A stretch of DNA of 64,000 bases. Origin: Anastatus disparis (Eukaryota > Arthropoda > Insecta > Hymenoptera > Eupelmidae). The notes beneath the pieces are model-generated. The model was not told the DNA's origin and made no database searches. It was given only the letters and a program-made list of their open reading frames with translations. The position numbers and the translations under genes were made by a program. Position 1 is the first letter of the stretch; the number at the start of each line of letters is the position of its first letter. Of this stretch, positions 13,020 to 23,396 are shown one piece after another. The stretch is from assembly GCA_017163975.1 (NCBI GenBank), contig JAFFSR010000316.1:3384001-3448000 (forward strand), in the 5' to 3' direction.

Positions 13020-13800
13020 ATTTTTCTGATATTTCTTTCCAAACTATGTTAGGTATAATATCTTTGTTTTCCGATTCATTTTGAATATATATTTTATTTA
13101 CATTTTTACAACGTGAAAGAGCAACATATAATTGCCCGTGAGAAAATAAAGGTTTTTTGATGAATATTCCTATATTTTCGAAACTTTGGCCTTGAGATTT
13201 ATTAATTGTTATAGCAAAAGCTAATATAACAGGAAATTGTTTTCTATATAAAATAAATGGTAAAGATGATGATTCATTAGTGTTTAATGTAATACGTGGT
13301 ATAAAAACTTTATTTCCTTTATTTTCTCCAGTAATTATTTGTGCTTCTATGTTATATTTGAATAATTTAGTTATTTTTAATCGCGTTCCATTACATAATC
13401 CATTTTTATACTTAAATTTCGAATTAACATAATTATGGTATTTACTTTTAATTTCAGTTCGTGTGGAGGTAATCCTTCTCTTATGTTATTTAACATTTCT
13501 ATTGGATAATTCAAATGAATATTATCATCCGTTTGATCTACACCTTTGTATGTTGCATAGTCAATGCTATAATAAGTTTTTGTTTCATTCTTAATTAATT
13601 TTAAAATTCTGTTATTTAAAATATTTACATCTTCATTATGTGTACTCAAAATGACATTTTTTGAAAAACAATAATTTTCGTTAATGTTTTTATAAATTTT
13701 GGCACAGACGTCATTAGTTTTCCATTCTTCTGGAATAATAAATGGATTAATGTTTCCTTCTCCTATATTTAATAAAAATGAAGAGAAACTGTCATTATTA
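13020..13800 (-). pseudogene. Pif1-type helicase, C-terminal part (Helitron)
   Basis: Continues the helicase of 13805-14762 in broken frames. A 90-residue segment at 13649-13377 includes STHNEDVNILNNRIL, the usual helicase region after the ATPase core. Near 13230-13090 another frame gives an ITINKSQGQ motif followed by SHGQLYVALSRC, the conserved C-terminal motifs of Pif1/RecD-like Helitron helicases. Frameshifts at about 13380 and 13800 separate the pieces. Confidence 0.82.
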
Positions 13801-13804
13801 GATC

Positions 13805-14762
13805 TTATGTTTTTTTTAATTTAAAAATATGAAATAAGGGCCAAAGATTTGAATATTTTATAGTCTCTTCAATTATAGTATTTCTTCTTCCATATTTTAA
13901 TACTGGTAGAATTTGTCGAAAATCTCCACCTAAAATAATTATTTTTCCACCAAAACTTTTATCATTATGACAAACATCTTTTAAAGTTTTGTCTACGATT
14001 TCTAAAGCTTTTTTAGGAATCATAGATGCTTCATCCCATATAATTATATCTGTTTCTCTTAATTTTTTTTTATCTGAATTAAATTTTAAAAATGCGCTTT
14101 CAATGTTATTTAAATCCAATGGTAATCTAAAAGTTCTGTGACTTGTTAAACCTTTAGGTAATAAAATTGAAGCTATTCCGGTCCAAGCCATCGATAAAAA
14201 TTTTTTTTTAATGCTTATATAATAATATATTAATGTTTTGTATAAGAAAGTTTTTCCGGAACCTCCTGGTCCATCTATGAAAAATATTTTTTGTTTATTA
14301 TTTATTATTTTTTCAAAAATTTGTTTTTGATCATTATTTAATTGTTTATACATTTTATCAAATTTTTTTTTACTAAAATTTATAATTTCATCATTAATTT
14401 CTTCATTTTCTTCAATGTATGTTTTATTTGGTTCTGGTAAACCAAAATTTTCACATGACATATCTTCTAAATTTAATATTTGATTAATATGTGATAAAGC
14501 TTTATTTTCTTTATTATCTTTAAAATCTTCTGTAAAAAATTTTTTATATTTGTTCCAAATAATTTTACCTTGAATATTTTCACATAGTAAAAAACATGCA
14601 AAAAATTTACGTAGTTGTATTGGTAACATAACTTGACATGCTTCTTCAAAAATATAATAAATTTCATTTTCGTGCTCAATTAAATTCATTGCTAAAGCTG
14701 TTTCTTTATAAGTATTATAAGTAATATTTTCGTGAGTTCGTAAATCTGTATAAGATGTTGCA
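13805..14762 (-). pseudogene. Pif1-type helicase, N-terminal and core (Helitron)
   Basis: It encodes a superfamily 1 5'-to-3' DNA helicase that in Helitrons is fused behind the Rep nuclease and unwinds DNA during rolling-circle transposition. Visible motifs are Walker A GPGGSGKTFLY, SHRTFRLP, Walker B WDEASMIP and GGDFRQILPVL (motif III). An in-frame stop at about 14765 separates it from the Rep C-terminal part: the frame itself is continuous on both sides, so a single nonsense change is likely. The downstream end breaks near 13805. Confidence 0.88.
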
Positions 14763-14764
14763 CC

Positions 14765-15343
14765 TTATATTCTATTTAATATTAATTTAAAAAAAAAACG
14801 TTCACTATCTTTAGGAGATACTAAATTTAATCTACCAATAGCTATGTTTTTTCTATTTTTTGATCGTTTTATCCAAGATTTTGTGTTAGAATTGAAAATA
14901 TAATATTGTGGTATGTTAACATATTTAATTTTTTTAGCAAAATCATCTTTTTTATTCAAAGTAAACCATGCGGTTAACGTTGTTTCGTATTTATTTAATG
15001 CTGAATCTATATCATTTTCATTAAAAATTATTTTTTGTTGATTTTCTGTATGAATACTTAATCTTATTACAGAATGACTTCTGCCACATAATGGTAATTC
15101 TTGTAATCTCCATGCTGCTTCCATTGGACTTAAGTATCTACCATCTATATATTGTGTTATTTCATCATATACTTCTTCTTCATTTTCTTTTATTTTATTT
15201 TCTTTTATTTTGCAATATGCTTTATCTACTCCTTTATAAATATAGTCGTAAATATATTTAATACTTTGTATTGACATACAAAGTTCAGTATTAATATGAG
15301 CAGCATATTTTGCTAATAAAAAACTATTGTAAGGAATTACCAT
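14765..15343 (-). pseudogene. Helitron Rep, tyrosine-motif region
   Basis: A 192-residue frame beginning MVIPYNSFLLAKYAAHIN, with IKYIYDYIYKGVDKA. The pattern of tyrosines before KG is the catalytic two-Tyr motif of Helitron Rep proteins, which nick and join single strands. Later it has a WRLQELPL segment typical of the linker to the helicase. It is separated from the HUH part by a frameshift in a T/A run near 15480. Confidence 0.85.
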
Positions 15344-15357
15344 TGAATTATCAACTT

Positions 15358-15951
15358 TTATAATTTTTTTGTTATTTTTAAAATTGTAGATATAATTATC
15401 AGAAATATTATTTCGTCGTTTGTATTGTGGATATTTATTTTCTTCAATTTTAGTACATTCAGTAAATGGTTTTGGAAAATTTTTTTACATATATTTTTAT
15501 TTTCATCATAACATGGAGATTTGCTAGTATGTGGTCCGTGTAACATATGTTTAATTACTAATTTTTGTAAATATATATTTTCCGATGATGGTATTTTAGC
15601 TGAAATATACTTATCAATAGATTCTACAGTAAATATTTTATGATTATGGTGTAATGTGATAATGATATGTGCATGAGGTAATCCTCTTTTTTGAAATTCT
15701 ATGGAAAATACATAAGCTATTACAGGACCAAAAATTTCATTTTTTATTATATCATTTAATAGCATTTTGAATTTTGCATAAAATAATCTTACTGTAATAT
15801 TTGGTATATCATTAGGAGTTGTTCCTTCAGGAAAATTTTTTAAAATTTCTTTAAGTTCTTTCCATTTTGGGTTACATGTCATTGTTATGAATGAATCAGG
15901 TTTTCCTACAGTTCTCATTATTGCCATTGCATCTTGGTAATATTGTTGCAA
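15358..15951 (-). pseudogene. Helitron Rep, HUH nuclease region, 5'-truncated
   Basis: It starts MQQYYQDAMAIMRTVGKP and continues FITMTCNPKWKEL, both conserved in Helitron Rep. The metal-binding HUH motif is seen in RGLPHAHIIITL. Normally several hundred residues precede this point, including zinc-finger motifs. Here the frame begins within 10 bases of the internal inverted repeat at 15957, so the N-terminus was lost when the arm formed. A frameshift near 15480 disconnects the Tyr region. Confidence 0.87.
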
Positions 15952-15956
15952 AATAT

Positions 15957-16193
15957 ATAAAAGTGGTTTTTAGGGCTCCTGGCGAGGGTTTCCACTAATC
16001 AAAAAATCTAACGCGCCAATAACGGTACCGCTATATTATACACCTTTTTCTATTCAATAAATAAATATAAATAGTTATTAATCTTGAAAGTTATATAAAT
16101 TTAAACATAAATATTAATATCAATTAATTTTAAAAGTTGTATAAATCAATACTATTAAAGGTTTATAATGTAAGGTGGTGTGGAAATCTGAAT
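15957..16193. repeat. Internal inverted repeat, right copy
   Basis: Inverted partner of 11549-11780: AAGTGGTTTTTAGGGCTCCT, GGCGAGGGTTTCCACTAATC and GTAAGGTGGTGTGGAAA all recur there as complements. Confidence 0.88.
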
Positions 16194-16304
16194 CCTCAAC
16201 ACTATATGCTTATTTTTATTTTAATACAATAAAATATTTATAATATGAATAAATTATTAAAAATCATTATGTTTTCAACAAATGAATTAATTATAGTGTT
16301 GAGG
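16194..16304. repeat. 111-bp module bounded by 12-bp inverted repeats (right)
   Basis: It starts CCTCAACACTAT and ends ATAGTGTTGAGG, the same length as the left module at 11438-11548. Confidence 0.9.
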
Positions 16305-16558
16305 AATTGTAATAGAATTAATTTAAATTTATATTTATTAATTTCAGATAAACTATGTAAAAAATGGTAATAAGATATCTGATGAGGCACATGTTTTTCA
16401 TTTTAAATATTATAAATTGTAATTTTATGCAACTACTTTCGAGTTTTCAACAAAAAAAAATTAAAATTTTTATATTTTTATGTAATATTATACATAAATA
16501 AAATATAATAAAAAAATATAAAACTATATTATGCAGTATTTGATGGTTCTAAAAAGTT

Positions 16559-16709
16559 GTGGGGGGATTGTGGGGGGTTGTGGGGGGACTGTGGGGGGTT
16601 AGTGGGGGGACGTGGGGGGTAATGATCGATAACATAAAATAACGTAAATTTACGTTATTTAATTAATAAAAATCATGGGGGGCGTGGGGGGATGTGGGGG
16701 GCACCTGAC
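16559..16709. repeat. G6-run tract, G-quadruplex-prone
   Basis: Nine runs of about six Gs separated by 3-8 bases (for example GTGGGGGGATTGTGGGGGG), with a hairpin-forming ACGTAAATTTACGT between groups. It lies about 35-185 bp inside the 5' end of the Helitron, C-rich on the Helitron strand. Confidence 0.85.
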
Positions 16710-16814
16710 TGAATTTTGGTTCATATAACTATATAATATAGGAGATATATATATATGTATATATATATGAGAAGCAATAGCTCCTAGAGTTCCTAGCAAT
16801 AGCTCACTATTCTT

Positions 16815-16816
<2 letters not shown>

Positions 16817-16867
<51 letters not shown>

Positions 16868-16881
16868 ACATATATATATAT
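16817..16881. repeat. (TA)n microsatellite
   Basis: TA dinucleotides between the Helitron and the right arm, part of the loop of the large inverted repeat. Confidence 0.9.
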
Positions 16882-17568
16882 ATTGTTACTAAAACCTTAT
16901 TCCGTCTTTGTCTCTCTAATGATTCAGTGATCTCTCGATACAAGAGATTGCGATATAAGAGATTTCGAGCTCTTTCTCCTAAATATGGGCGTGAGCCTAA
17001 GTATTTGCGTTATCCCACCACTATGAAAGTGAGAGAGACAGAATATACACGCATGTTGGATACAACTCACACAACAAAACAGTAGGTGTGGGTATCACTT
17101 TTGACTCGAGCGAGTTGGGGACTCTTTGTATGAGAGAATTTTCAAGAAAATTCCTCTCCTGAAGGCCCGTTGATTCTCTTGTATCCAGAGTCTACTGCAA
17201 TACAAAAAGACAGATGATACGACCATTACTTCAGTTATGTTTAAAAATCTTATTTTGGCGTGCAATAGGCGTAATTTAGCTGTAAATATATCGAATAGTA
17301 GCTTTATGACTCTAAAGAGATAATGATCTTTTAATTTTTGAATTTGGAACTTAATTGGAATCATTTAATTGTTCAAATCTATCGAGTTCGTGATTTATGG
17401 AGGACAGAAAACATGTTAGGTCTCTTACAAGCTAAAAAAGAACACTAAAAAGAATAGTTACAGGAATAGATAAACATTGGTTTTTTATCTATGTATAAGA
17501 AAAATAATTTGCGTTCCCTAAGAACAACTCGCCATTCCTTATGTATATACGAGGGATGGCAAGTTATT

Positions 17569-17628
<60 letters not shown>

Positions 17629-18421
17629 GTATATATAGGAGTTATAGTTATCTGTCTAGTATCTGTCTCTGTTTTTCGGGTGTAGTGGACATAATTTGCC
17701 TATGGATACATTGAATAGTAGCTTTGAGACTCTAAAGAGATGACCAAGGTCATAAAAACATAAAATGCAGCAACGACGCAAAGTAGCTATGTAATAATTT
17801 TAGAATTATTTTATTTTTTTAATTGTTTTGTAACAGCATCCAAGTATTCCTAAAGTAATCATGCACATTTTCAATGTATTTTTTCACGTAGAATCCAATA
17901 AAGCTATGTTTTTTTCTCTAAAAATGATTTGTGAGTTGCTAGAGACCAATAACCGACAGAAAACCTATGAAAAAATGGTTTTTCGAGTTTTTCGCCATGG
18001 CGCCATGCCAGAATCATATTTTTGGTCATTATAAATTGTATTTGTTTTTTAAAAATACAAATTTTAAGCCCAGAAAATTGCTTGTAGCCCCTCCCTGAGC
18101 AAAGTTACGGAGATTTTATGATTTAAATGTTATTTTTAGGTTAGAAAAACTGCTTTCTAGGACTCGCAAAAAATTACAGTAAAAGAGAGTGCTAAGTCCT
18201 AGTCATATGATTTTCGCGGGATTAATATCATTCATCCTTCTAGATAAAAAAAAAATTTTATAAAAAAAGTGATTTTTAGGTTATGTTGAGGTTAGGGTAT
18301 GTGTTAGGAAACTATAAATATAACAAAACCTAATCTTAATTACTATAAAAACAAGAAAAAATATTAGTTTTGAAATATATGAGGGAGGGCATTTTACCTA
18401 TCTTAACGGGGGGTACTCTTT
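16882..18421. repeat. Right arm of large inverted repeat (foldback)
   Basis: It ends CTTAACGGGGGGTACTCTTT and is the inverted partner of 9055-11000. It carries no MITE where the left arm has one (9902-10322). A 64-residue and an 89-residue open frame occur but match nothing known to me. Confidence 0.88.
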
Positions 18422-18540
18422 CTTTTAAATATAATAATAAAATGTGTAAATGCGATAATAAAAATATCCAACAATGAAAATCGAATTTTAAACCGTTGAC
18501 CGTTAAAACACATTTTGTGACAGTCAAAAACTCCATTCTA

Positions 18541-18874
18541 GCCGATAGTAGTAGCGTCAAAGCGGGAAATTCAAAAATTTCCAAAATAAAAATATCACAA
18601 AAAATACTTTTCATGATTTTATAATTAATATTAAATTCAAAGAAAGAAAGTTACTATAACAGAATTAATTTATTGCACTTATTTATAATTTATAAATATT
18701 GCATAATTTTTAAATTATTTAAAAAATTATAAATAAGGGCAATAAATTTATTTTGTTACAGTAACTTTCTTTCTTTGAATTTATTATTAATTATAAAATT
18801 ATAAAAAGTATTTTTTTTAATACTTTTATTTTGGAAATTTTTTAATTTCCCGCTCTGACGCTACCACTATCGGC
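18541..18874. mobile_element. Palindromic MITE, GCCGATAG ends
   Basis: Starts GCCGATAGTAGTAGCGTC and ends with the near-complement GACGCTACCACTATCGGC. The middle pairs AAAGAAAGAAAGTTACT with its complement. It is 334 bp and noncoding. It directly abuts exon 3 of the small spliced gene (18875-18917) and supplies that frame's stop codon, so it probably inserted into the gene. Confidence 0.85.
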
Positions 18875-19557
18875 ATCGCTGGTTCCTAGGTTGTCGACTC
18901 TGGGCTGATTGTGTTTTCTGAAAAAAAAAAATATTTTAAAAATGATTTAAAATTTAAAAGTATTTTAAAGTATAGATATACATACCCAAAAAGCGTTATT
19001 AAGAGCAGGCCGGATTCGCTGTCCTTGTCTAATTGGCATTTTTGTTATTTACTCAAGTATTAATCGGTGTATCTGCAAATTGAAGGTTAAGCGCAATAGA
19101 TATTATTATTACAAATATTTATGCACAAGAAAAAAAAAATCTGTCGCTTTGTTTTTGAGAAAAGTAAGGAACGCGAAAATATTATAAACATAATCTTTTA
19201 CTTCGGCGTTCCTTACTTTTCTCAAAAACAAAGCGACAGATTTTTTTTTTCTTGTGCATAAATATTTGTAATAATAATATCTATTGCGCTTCACCTTCAA
19301 TTTGCAGATACACCGATTAATACTTGAGTAAATAACAAACAACTCAATTGTTACTCGGTCGGTATCAGGTTCTACTCCGGCCTGCTGTTAATATCTTTAA
19401 TTTCATCAGCTAAATTTTTCGATTGTAGCTTTCTTCTTTGTAAACGCATTACGCATCTTCGTACCTGAAAAAAGAAACAAAAAAATTAAATTTTAATTAT
19501 AAATTTTAATTATGAAAAAGAAAATTAACTTACCATGGTTTCTCTAAAATTTTCCAT
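18867..19557 (-). CDS. Small three-exon gene, unknown, interrupted by MITEs
   Basis: On the minus strand an ATG at 19557 (context ACAGTACAATGG) opens an 8-codon exon ending at 19534 before donor GTAAGT. Acceptor TTTTTTCAG leads into exon 2 from 19464, which ends at 18986 before donor GTATGT. Acceptor TTTTTTTTCAG leads into exon 3 from 18917. Exon 2 is split by TTAA MITE B; without it and one TTAA the exon is exactly 30 codons and all junctions are phase 0. The product is basic (start MENFRETMVRRCVMRLQRRK). Exon 3 runs into the palindrome at 18874 and stops within it, so the original C-terminus is lost. Function is unknown and no homologue is recognised. Calling it a gene rests on three good splice signals and preserved phase. 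Confidence 0.5.
19003..19387. mobile_element. TTAA-flanked palindromic MITE (copy B)
   Basis: Flanked by TTAA at 18999-19002 and 19388-19391. Ends are GAGCAGGCCGG and its complement, followed inside by CTGTCCTTGTCTAAT as in copy D. The inner 300 bp form a strong palindrome (TTGTTATTTACTCAAGTATT and complement). It is inserted in exon 2 of the small spliced gene. Confidence 0.87.
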
Positions 19558-20009
19558 TGTACTGTTTTTGAAAAAAAATTTGGAGAAAAAATTTCGAATG
19601 ACAACGATGTTGACTCGTGTACAGGTGAAAGTATAATGAGAGAAAATTTTTGAAAAAAAGATTTGAACACTGAAATATATAATGATGTTAAAAAGATAGT
19701 GGGAGAAAAAAGTTTGTGATACTCGTACATCAGGTATTTATTGTATACAATTTACTGATTATATTTGAAAGCAACTTTTCTATGTTCAAATAGAAAGCAA
19801 CTTTTCTATGCTCAAATTCATATTTTTATGAATTTGAGTTTATCCTGTAGAGAAAATGTTTTTATTATTATTGGGATAGAGGGTTAGAAATACAAATAAA
19901 AAAGTCACAAAATTTTGAAAATTTTAAATTTATTTTAAACAATACAGTTTCGTCGTATAAGATTGAATACAGTAACTACCACCTATGCTATTTTTATTCA
20001 AAACATGAG
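19558..20009. other. Spacer between spliced gene and Polinton remnant
   Basis: No clear gene. A short direct repeat, GAAAGCAACTTTTCTATG, occurs twice near 19768 and 19792. No similarity to the TIR of the 36.7-51.8 kb Polinton is visible, so the terminal repeat of the left Polinton copy is missing or too diverged to see. Confidence 0.5.
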
Positions 20010-20477
20010 TTAATTTGTTACAATGTTTTTTTTAACTTTTTTAACTAATTGATTAAAATAGTATAAAATTATAGTATCGTTAGCTTGTAAATTGTTAGTA
20101 AACAATATATAAAAACTCTGTAATGAGTTGAATTGACACATATAATGTAAAAATACAACACAGTAATTGCCGCAAACTGTAGACTTAGGTTGTTGTAAAC
20201 ATTTAGTATTCCAGGTATATTTAGTGCAATTTCTCTTTAAAGCGCTTCGGAGATACGGTGATTGAGGTGGTAGGCCGTAACTGTCGAAAAAAGTTCCTAT
20301 ACCTTCTTCGTCTATATATAATGCTACCCAATGAGTTCCAGGTCGATAACTTTCATCTGTATTAATTACTAATGCTGTCGGTCTCGTCAATACTCGTGGG
20401 ATTCGATCTGCTGGTACAACCCTTACTGTTAGTGTAGGAAGGTGTTGAATCGCCTGTAATATTTGACATGTATTCAT
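20010..20477 (-). CDS. PRO: Adenovirus-type maturation cysteine protease (Polinton)
   Basis: A 155-residue intact frame with an ATG start (MNTCQILQAIQ). The family (C5/Ulp1-like) processes capsid and core proteins during particle maturation. Visible motifs: GTHWVALYID with the catalytic His, FFDSYGLPP with the acidic partner, then WNTKCLQQPKSTVCGNYC with the oxyanion Gln and nucleophilic Cys. The spacing of His, Asp and Cys matches the protease of the complete copy at 49790-50308. Its first codons overlap the end of the upstream acidic frame in another frame, as in the complete copy. Confidence 0.9.
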   Translation of the reverse strand: MNTCQILQAIQHLPTLTVRVVPADRIPRVLTRPTALVINTDESYRPGTHWVALYIDEEGIGTFFDSYGLPPQSPYLRSALKRNCTKYTWNTKCLQQPKSTVCGNYCVVFLHYMCQFNSLQSFYILFTNNLQANDTIILYYFNQLVKKVKKNIVTN

Positions 20478-20838
20478 CTTTCTTACCTGGTGTTTCTTTA
20501 ATAGGGCTCAAACCGTTACTTGTATTATTTGTAATATCTTTTTCTTTATCTTTTATATTTAATGGTTCAATTTCTTTGTTTTCTTTGGGATCTTCAGCAA
20601 GATAATTCGATAACGTACTTAATATTGTCGATGAAGATGATGTTGAATTATTTTCTTCGTCGCTGTCATCGCATACTGGATTATTTTTACGATATTCACT
20701 TGCATATATTTCCAAAATTTCAAGAATTTCACCTTCATCCTCATCTTTGTCAAAGTTAAAAATACGTGGTTTATTATTTTCTTTAACTTCTTTTGTGTAA
20801 TTGAATTTCTGAATTTTATTTTCAGATCGTTGAGCCAT
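20362..20838 (-). pseudogene. Acidic C-terminal extension of conserved Polinton protein
   Basis: A 158-residue frame rich in Asp, Glu, Ser and Asn, probably disordered, lying between the conserved unknown protein and the protease and overlapping the protease start by 116 bases. In the complete Polinton the equivalent acidic tail is continuous with the upstream protein (49093-49905). Here a frame break at about 20840 separates the two. It could also be a short independent gene, since it has an ATG start (MAQRSENK). Confidence 0.6.
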
Positions 20839-20841
20839 TTT

Positions 20842-21857
20842 TTAAACAAAGCTGCTTAGTTTACCTGTGTGCACTGCACAGTTTACCCAGAAATACGATT
20901 TTGTTTTATGATAGACACACGAGGTTAAAATTTCATCTTTATATTTAGAATTTATTGTTGCGAAACTGGGTACTTCATAATCGTCTAAATTAATTACTTT
21001 TCGTCCTAAAATGTCCGTTAAAAAATCGACTTTGGGCCGACCGGAAACGTATATATGAGAAGCACTTTTGATAAAGGCTTTTAAATTTTCCTGCACGTGT
21101 TTAAGCGTTGTATCACCTTCAAACCATTCTATGTCATGCACAAACTTCGTTAAGAGGCGGTAGGAACCATTTGCCGCTTGGCGGCGCTGCGGTCAGGTGA
21201 GAGAAAAATATAAAATATTTTTTATTCAGCGATTTATAATTTATCGAGACAATAATATACTTCTAACGTTGTCAAAGGCACTAGCCATATATATGTAGAA
21301 TAATTATTGATGATAATCTTGTTTGAAAAGTCTAAGCTATTGTTATAAAACGAAAAATGCAGTGCGAAGTAGAGCCGGCGTGAGCATGTGTATACTTCGT
21401 TCTTTACTATTACTTTCTCTGTCGCACTTAGAAAACATACCCATATGTTTACATCGGTTCTACCACGCGCCGCATTTTTCGTTTTATGATAATATTTTAG
21501 ACTTTTCAAACAATATTAGCATCAATAATAATTCTACATATATATGGCTAGTGCCTTTGACAACGTTAGAAGTATATTATTGTCTCGATAAATTATAAAT
21601 CGCTGAATAAAAAATATTTTCTATATTTCTCTCATCTGACCGCAGCGCCACCCTGTATACAGCGGCGAATGGTTACGACCGCCTCTTAACGAATTATTTG
21701 CCCGTTGTAAATAACTATTAAGCTGTGAGAACTCGTGAGGTGGCTTTATAATCCAATTTGAAAAAGCATCTCCTTGAAGAGACATTACGGCAACTCCTTT
21801 GGGTATGATTTTGTACTCTTTATCGAAAATAGGTTGAATATCTATAATTAACTCCAT
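20842..21857 (-). pseudogene. Conserved Polinton protein of unknown role, split by MITE
   Basis: The start MELIIDIQPIFDKEY (ATG at 21857) and IIKPPHEF match the beginning of the protein at 49093. After a 532-bp TTAA MITE (21154-21685) the frame resumes with HDIEWFEGD, RPKVDFLTDILGRKVINLDD, EVPSF and NCAVHTGKL, matching in order. Removing the MITE and one TTAA leaves a continuous frame. The family recurs in arthropod Polintons. A DEDD-exonuclease-like fold is conceivable from the IDIQ start but is not shown. The frame stops at 20842, before the acidic tail. Confidence 0.75.
21154..21685. mobile_element. TTAA-flanked palindromic MITE (copy C)
   Basis: TTAA at 21150-21153 and 21686-21689. Ends GAGGCGGTAGGAACCATT and GAATGGTTACGACCGCCTC are inverted. 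An inner palindrome (about 21200-21640) is strong enough that nearly the same 91-residue open frame appears on both strands. It is noncoding and inserted in the conserved Polinton protein gene. Confidence 0.9.
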
Positions 21858-22044
21858 TTTTTTTTGTTTTAAAATTTTGTAACACACGCAAGTAAAACTA
21901 AAATTCTTTATAAACTACTGCATTTAAGCAGGTAAAATTGACTTTTGAAAAAATTAAGTCGTTCCTCGGCTTTTTATTCTCTAAGCTCCGTCCTTTTTCC
22001 CCTCTTTTTAAAAACATTTATTTATATGGATTCTATTTTTAAAT

Positions 22045-23281
22045 TTAAGAATTAAAGTCAACTATAACTTGTCTCGAAGAGTCGATCTCTAATACATTAT
22101 CATATTCTGAGTAAATTATACAGATGATTGTTTTGGTAAGAGCTGTTTCAAAATGTACTTCTATGCGTATAGAGCCATGACGAACGAGATTCCAATGATC
22201 GCAAAAATTTGCTGATTCGGGAGTCAAATCAAAAGCGAAAAGGCAGTATCCATCCAGATAATTTGTACGTGTCATCTCGTTACCTTCATTCGCAAAGCGT
22301 ATGCCTGTTCCAGAAAAGCGTATGATATGCGTCAACGTAAAGCTTATTATTACCAGTAAAAATAGGTTGTAATGGTCTACTCAGAACGGTAACACCGTCG
22401 ATATATAAAGACAACAAATTTATGTTAAAATGTTCAAAATTAAAGGGGTTTAATGTACGATCCCCGTTGAATGCTCGATTATCTACAAACCCTGAAAAAT
22501 TATTCTGTTAGGTATTTGTCCTAATATAACATTGTTAAGTGTATCTCCTAAAATACCAGCAGGCATGGTTATAAATTTTACTTCTACTCTTGTCAAGGGA
22601 TATTTAGCCGTTGTTTTTGAAAGTGCATTGGCGTGGGCTAATAGAATATTGAGGCTTATTTTTACACGTCTTACGAGAAGCGTAGCCACAACGATGTGGA
22701 TACTGAAATTTGCGTCATTCGGTAAGTCCATAAGACAAAAGGCGTTTTTGGATCTTACGAAACGTAATCTTATTTCTACGCCATTTAAAAGATGCCGATC
22801 TTGGTTAAATAAATCACAATGCAGGCGGCTGAGTAGATCAACTATTTTACCTGCGTAAGTATGTTTGCTACGTTCTACTAGACCCTTATTGCATTCGGCT
22901 AGCAAAGCATTTGGTTTCGCATTCATTTTATCTGCAGTGTCTGTATACCATAGAGAGATAGTTAAATGAGTATCTTTAGCTGCACGCCCGTAATTTAAAA
23001 GGGATTCTATGTATGCACGATATGAATAGGCATTATTAGGCGGCGATACTAATTTATTATTACATAATACATCTACTTTTTGAAATAAACTATGTAATAT
23101 ATAATTTACAGGCCCGACTTTTTCGTTATTCTCAGCATCTTTAGGTAGTATTTAAATACGTAAACTTAACATAGTATGAGCAAGATCAATGTAACTCTCT
23201 CCACTACTGGATATTACAAATTCTAAGGGTACATTGTCGTTTAGCGATGGTACGGACTTATAATGTACTATTTCATTTGAT
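22045..23281 (-). pseudogene. MCP: Major capsid protein (double jelly roll), Polinton, decayed
   Basis: Homologous along its length to the protein at 47775-48965. It has SYIDLAHTML near the start, YSYRAYIESLLNYG, HLLNGVEIRLRFVRSKNAF, ATLLVRRVKIS, KYPLTRVEVK, then DGYCLFAFDLTPE, FCDHWNLVRHGSIRIEVHFE and a VDFNS end. The protein would form the pseudo-hexameric shell of the particle. An in-frame stop lies near 23155, a frame break lies between about 22480 and 22335, and about 30 N-terminal residues are not found. The region upstream (23285-23395) is instead a pair of hairpins. Confidence 0.88.
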
Positions 23282-23284
23282 TAA

Positions 23285-23395
23285 ATAGATGTTAGAGTGT
23301 GTGAGAGACTAAAATTATTTAGTCTCTCACATATGACAGCTCTGATTTAAGACACTCATTACTATGGCTGTGTAAAACAGCCATGATGCTTTTTA
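23285..23395. repeat. Two short hairpins between capsid and core genes
   Basis: GTGTGAGAGACTAAA pairs with TTTAGTCTCTCACAT about 10 bases away, and ATGGCTGT pairs with ACAGCCAT across GTAAA. They lie just upstream of the decayed capsid gene and just after the end of the core-like gene. A regulatory role is possible but not shown. Confidence 0.6.
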
Positions 23396-23396
23396 G

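Larger units (their letters stand above)
11228..16745 (-). mobile_element. Helitron, Rep/helicase-bearing, decayed
   Basis: Read on the minus strand the element starts TCTCCTATATTATATAG at 16745 and ends with a G6-TA-C6 hairpin followed directly by CTAG at 11228. It sits between A and T in a TA repeat. A 5' TC end, a 3' hairpin plus CTAG, and A/T insertion are the classical Helitron signature. Between them lie HUH-type Rep and Pif1-type helicase fragments in the expected order. The coding region lacks the Rep N-terminus and carries frameshifts and stops. Unusually for a Helitron, the coding block is bracketed by inverted repeats of about 350 bp. Confidence 0.85.

Noticed and set aside
19741..20009. 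TIR of the left Polinton remnant
   Set aside because: No similarity to the TIRs at 36706 or 50154 and no inverted partner was found.
21234..21598. 91-residue frames on both strands
   Set aside because: They are the same palindrome of TTAA MITE copy C read from either side.
22532..22858. Plus-strand frame of 108 residues
   Set aside because: It is antisense to the decayed major capsid gene, whose homology is clear on the minus strand.
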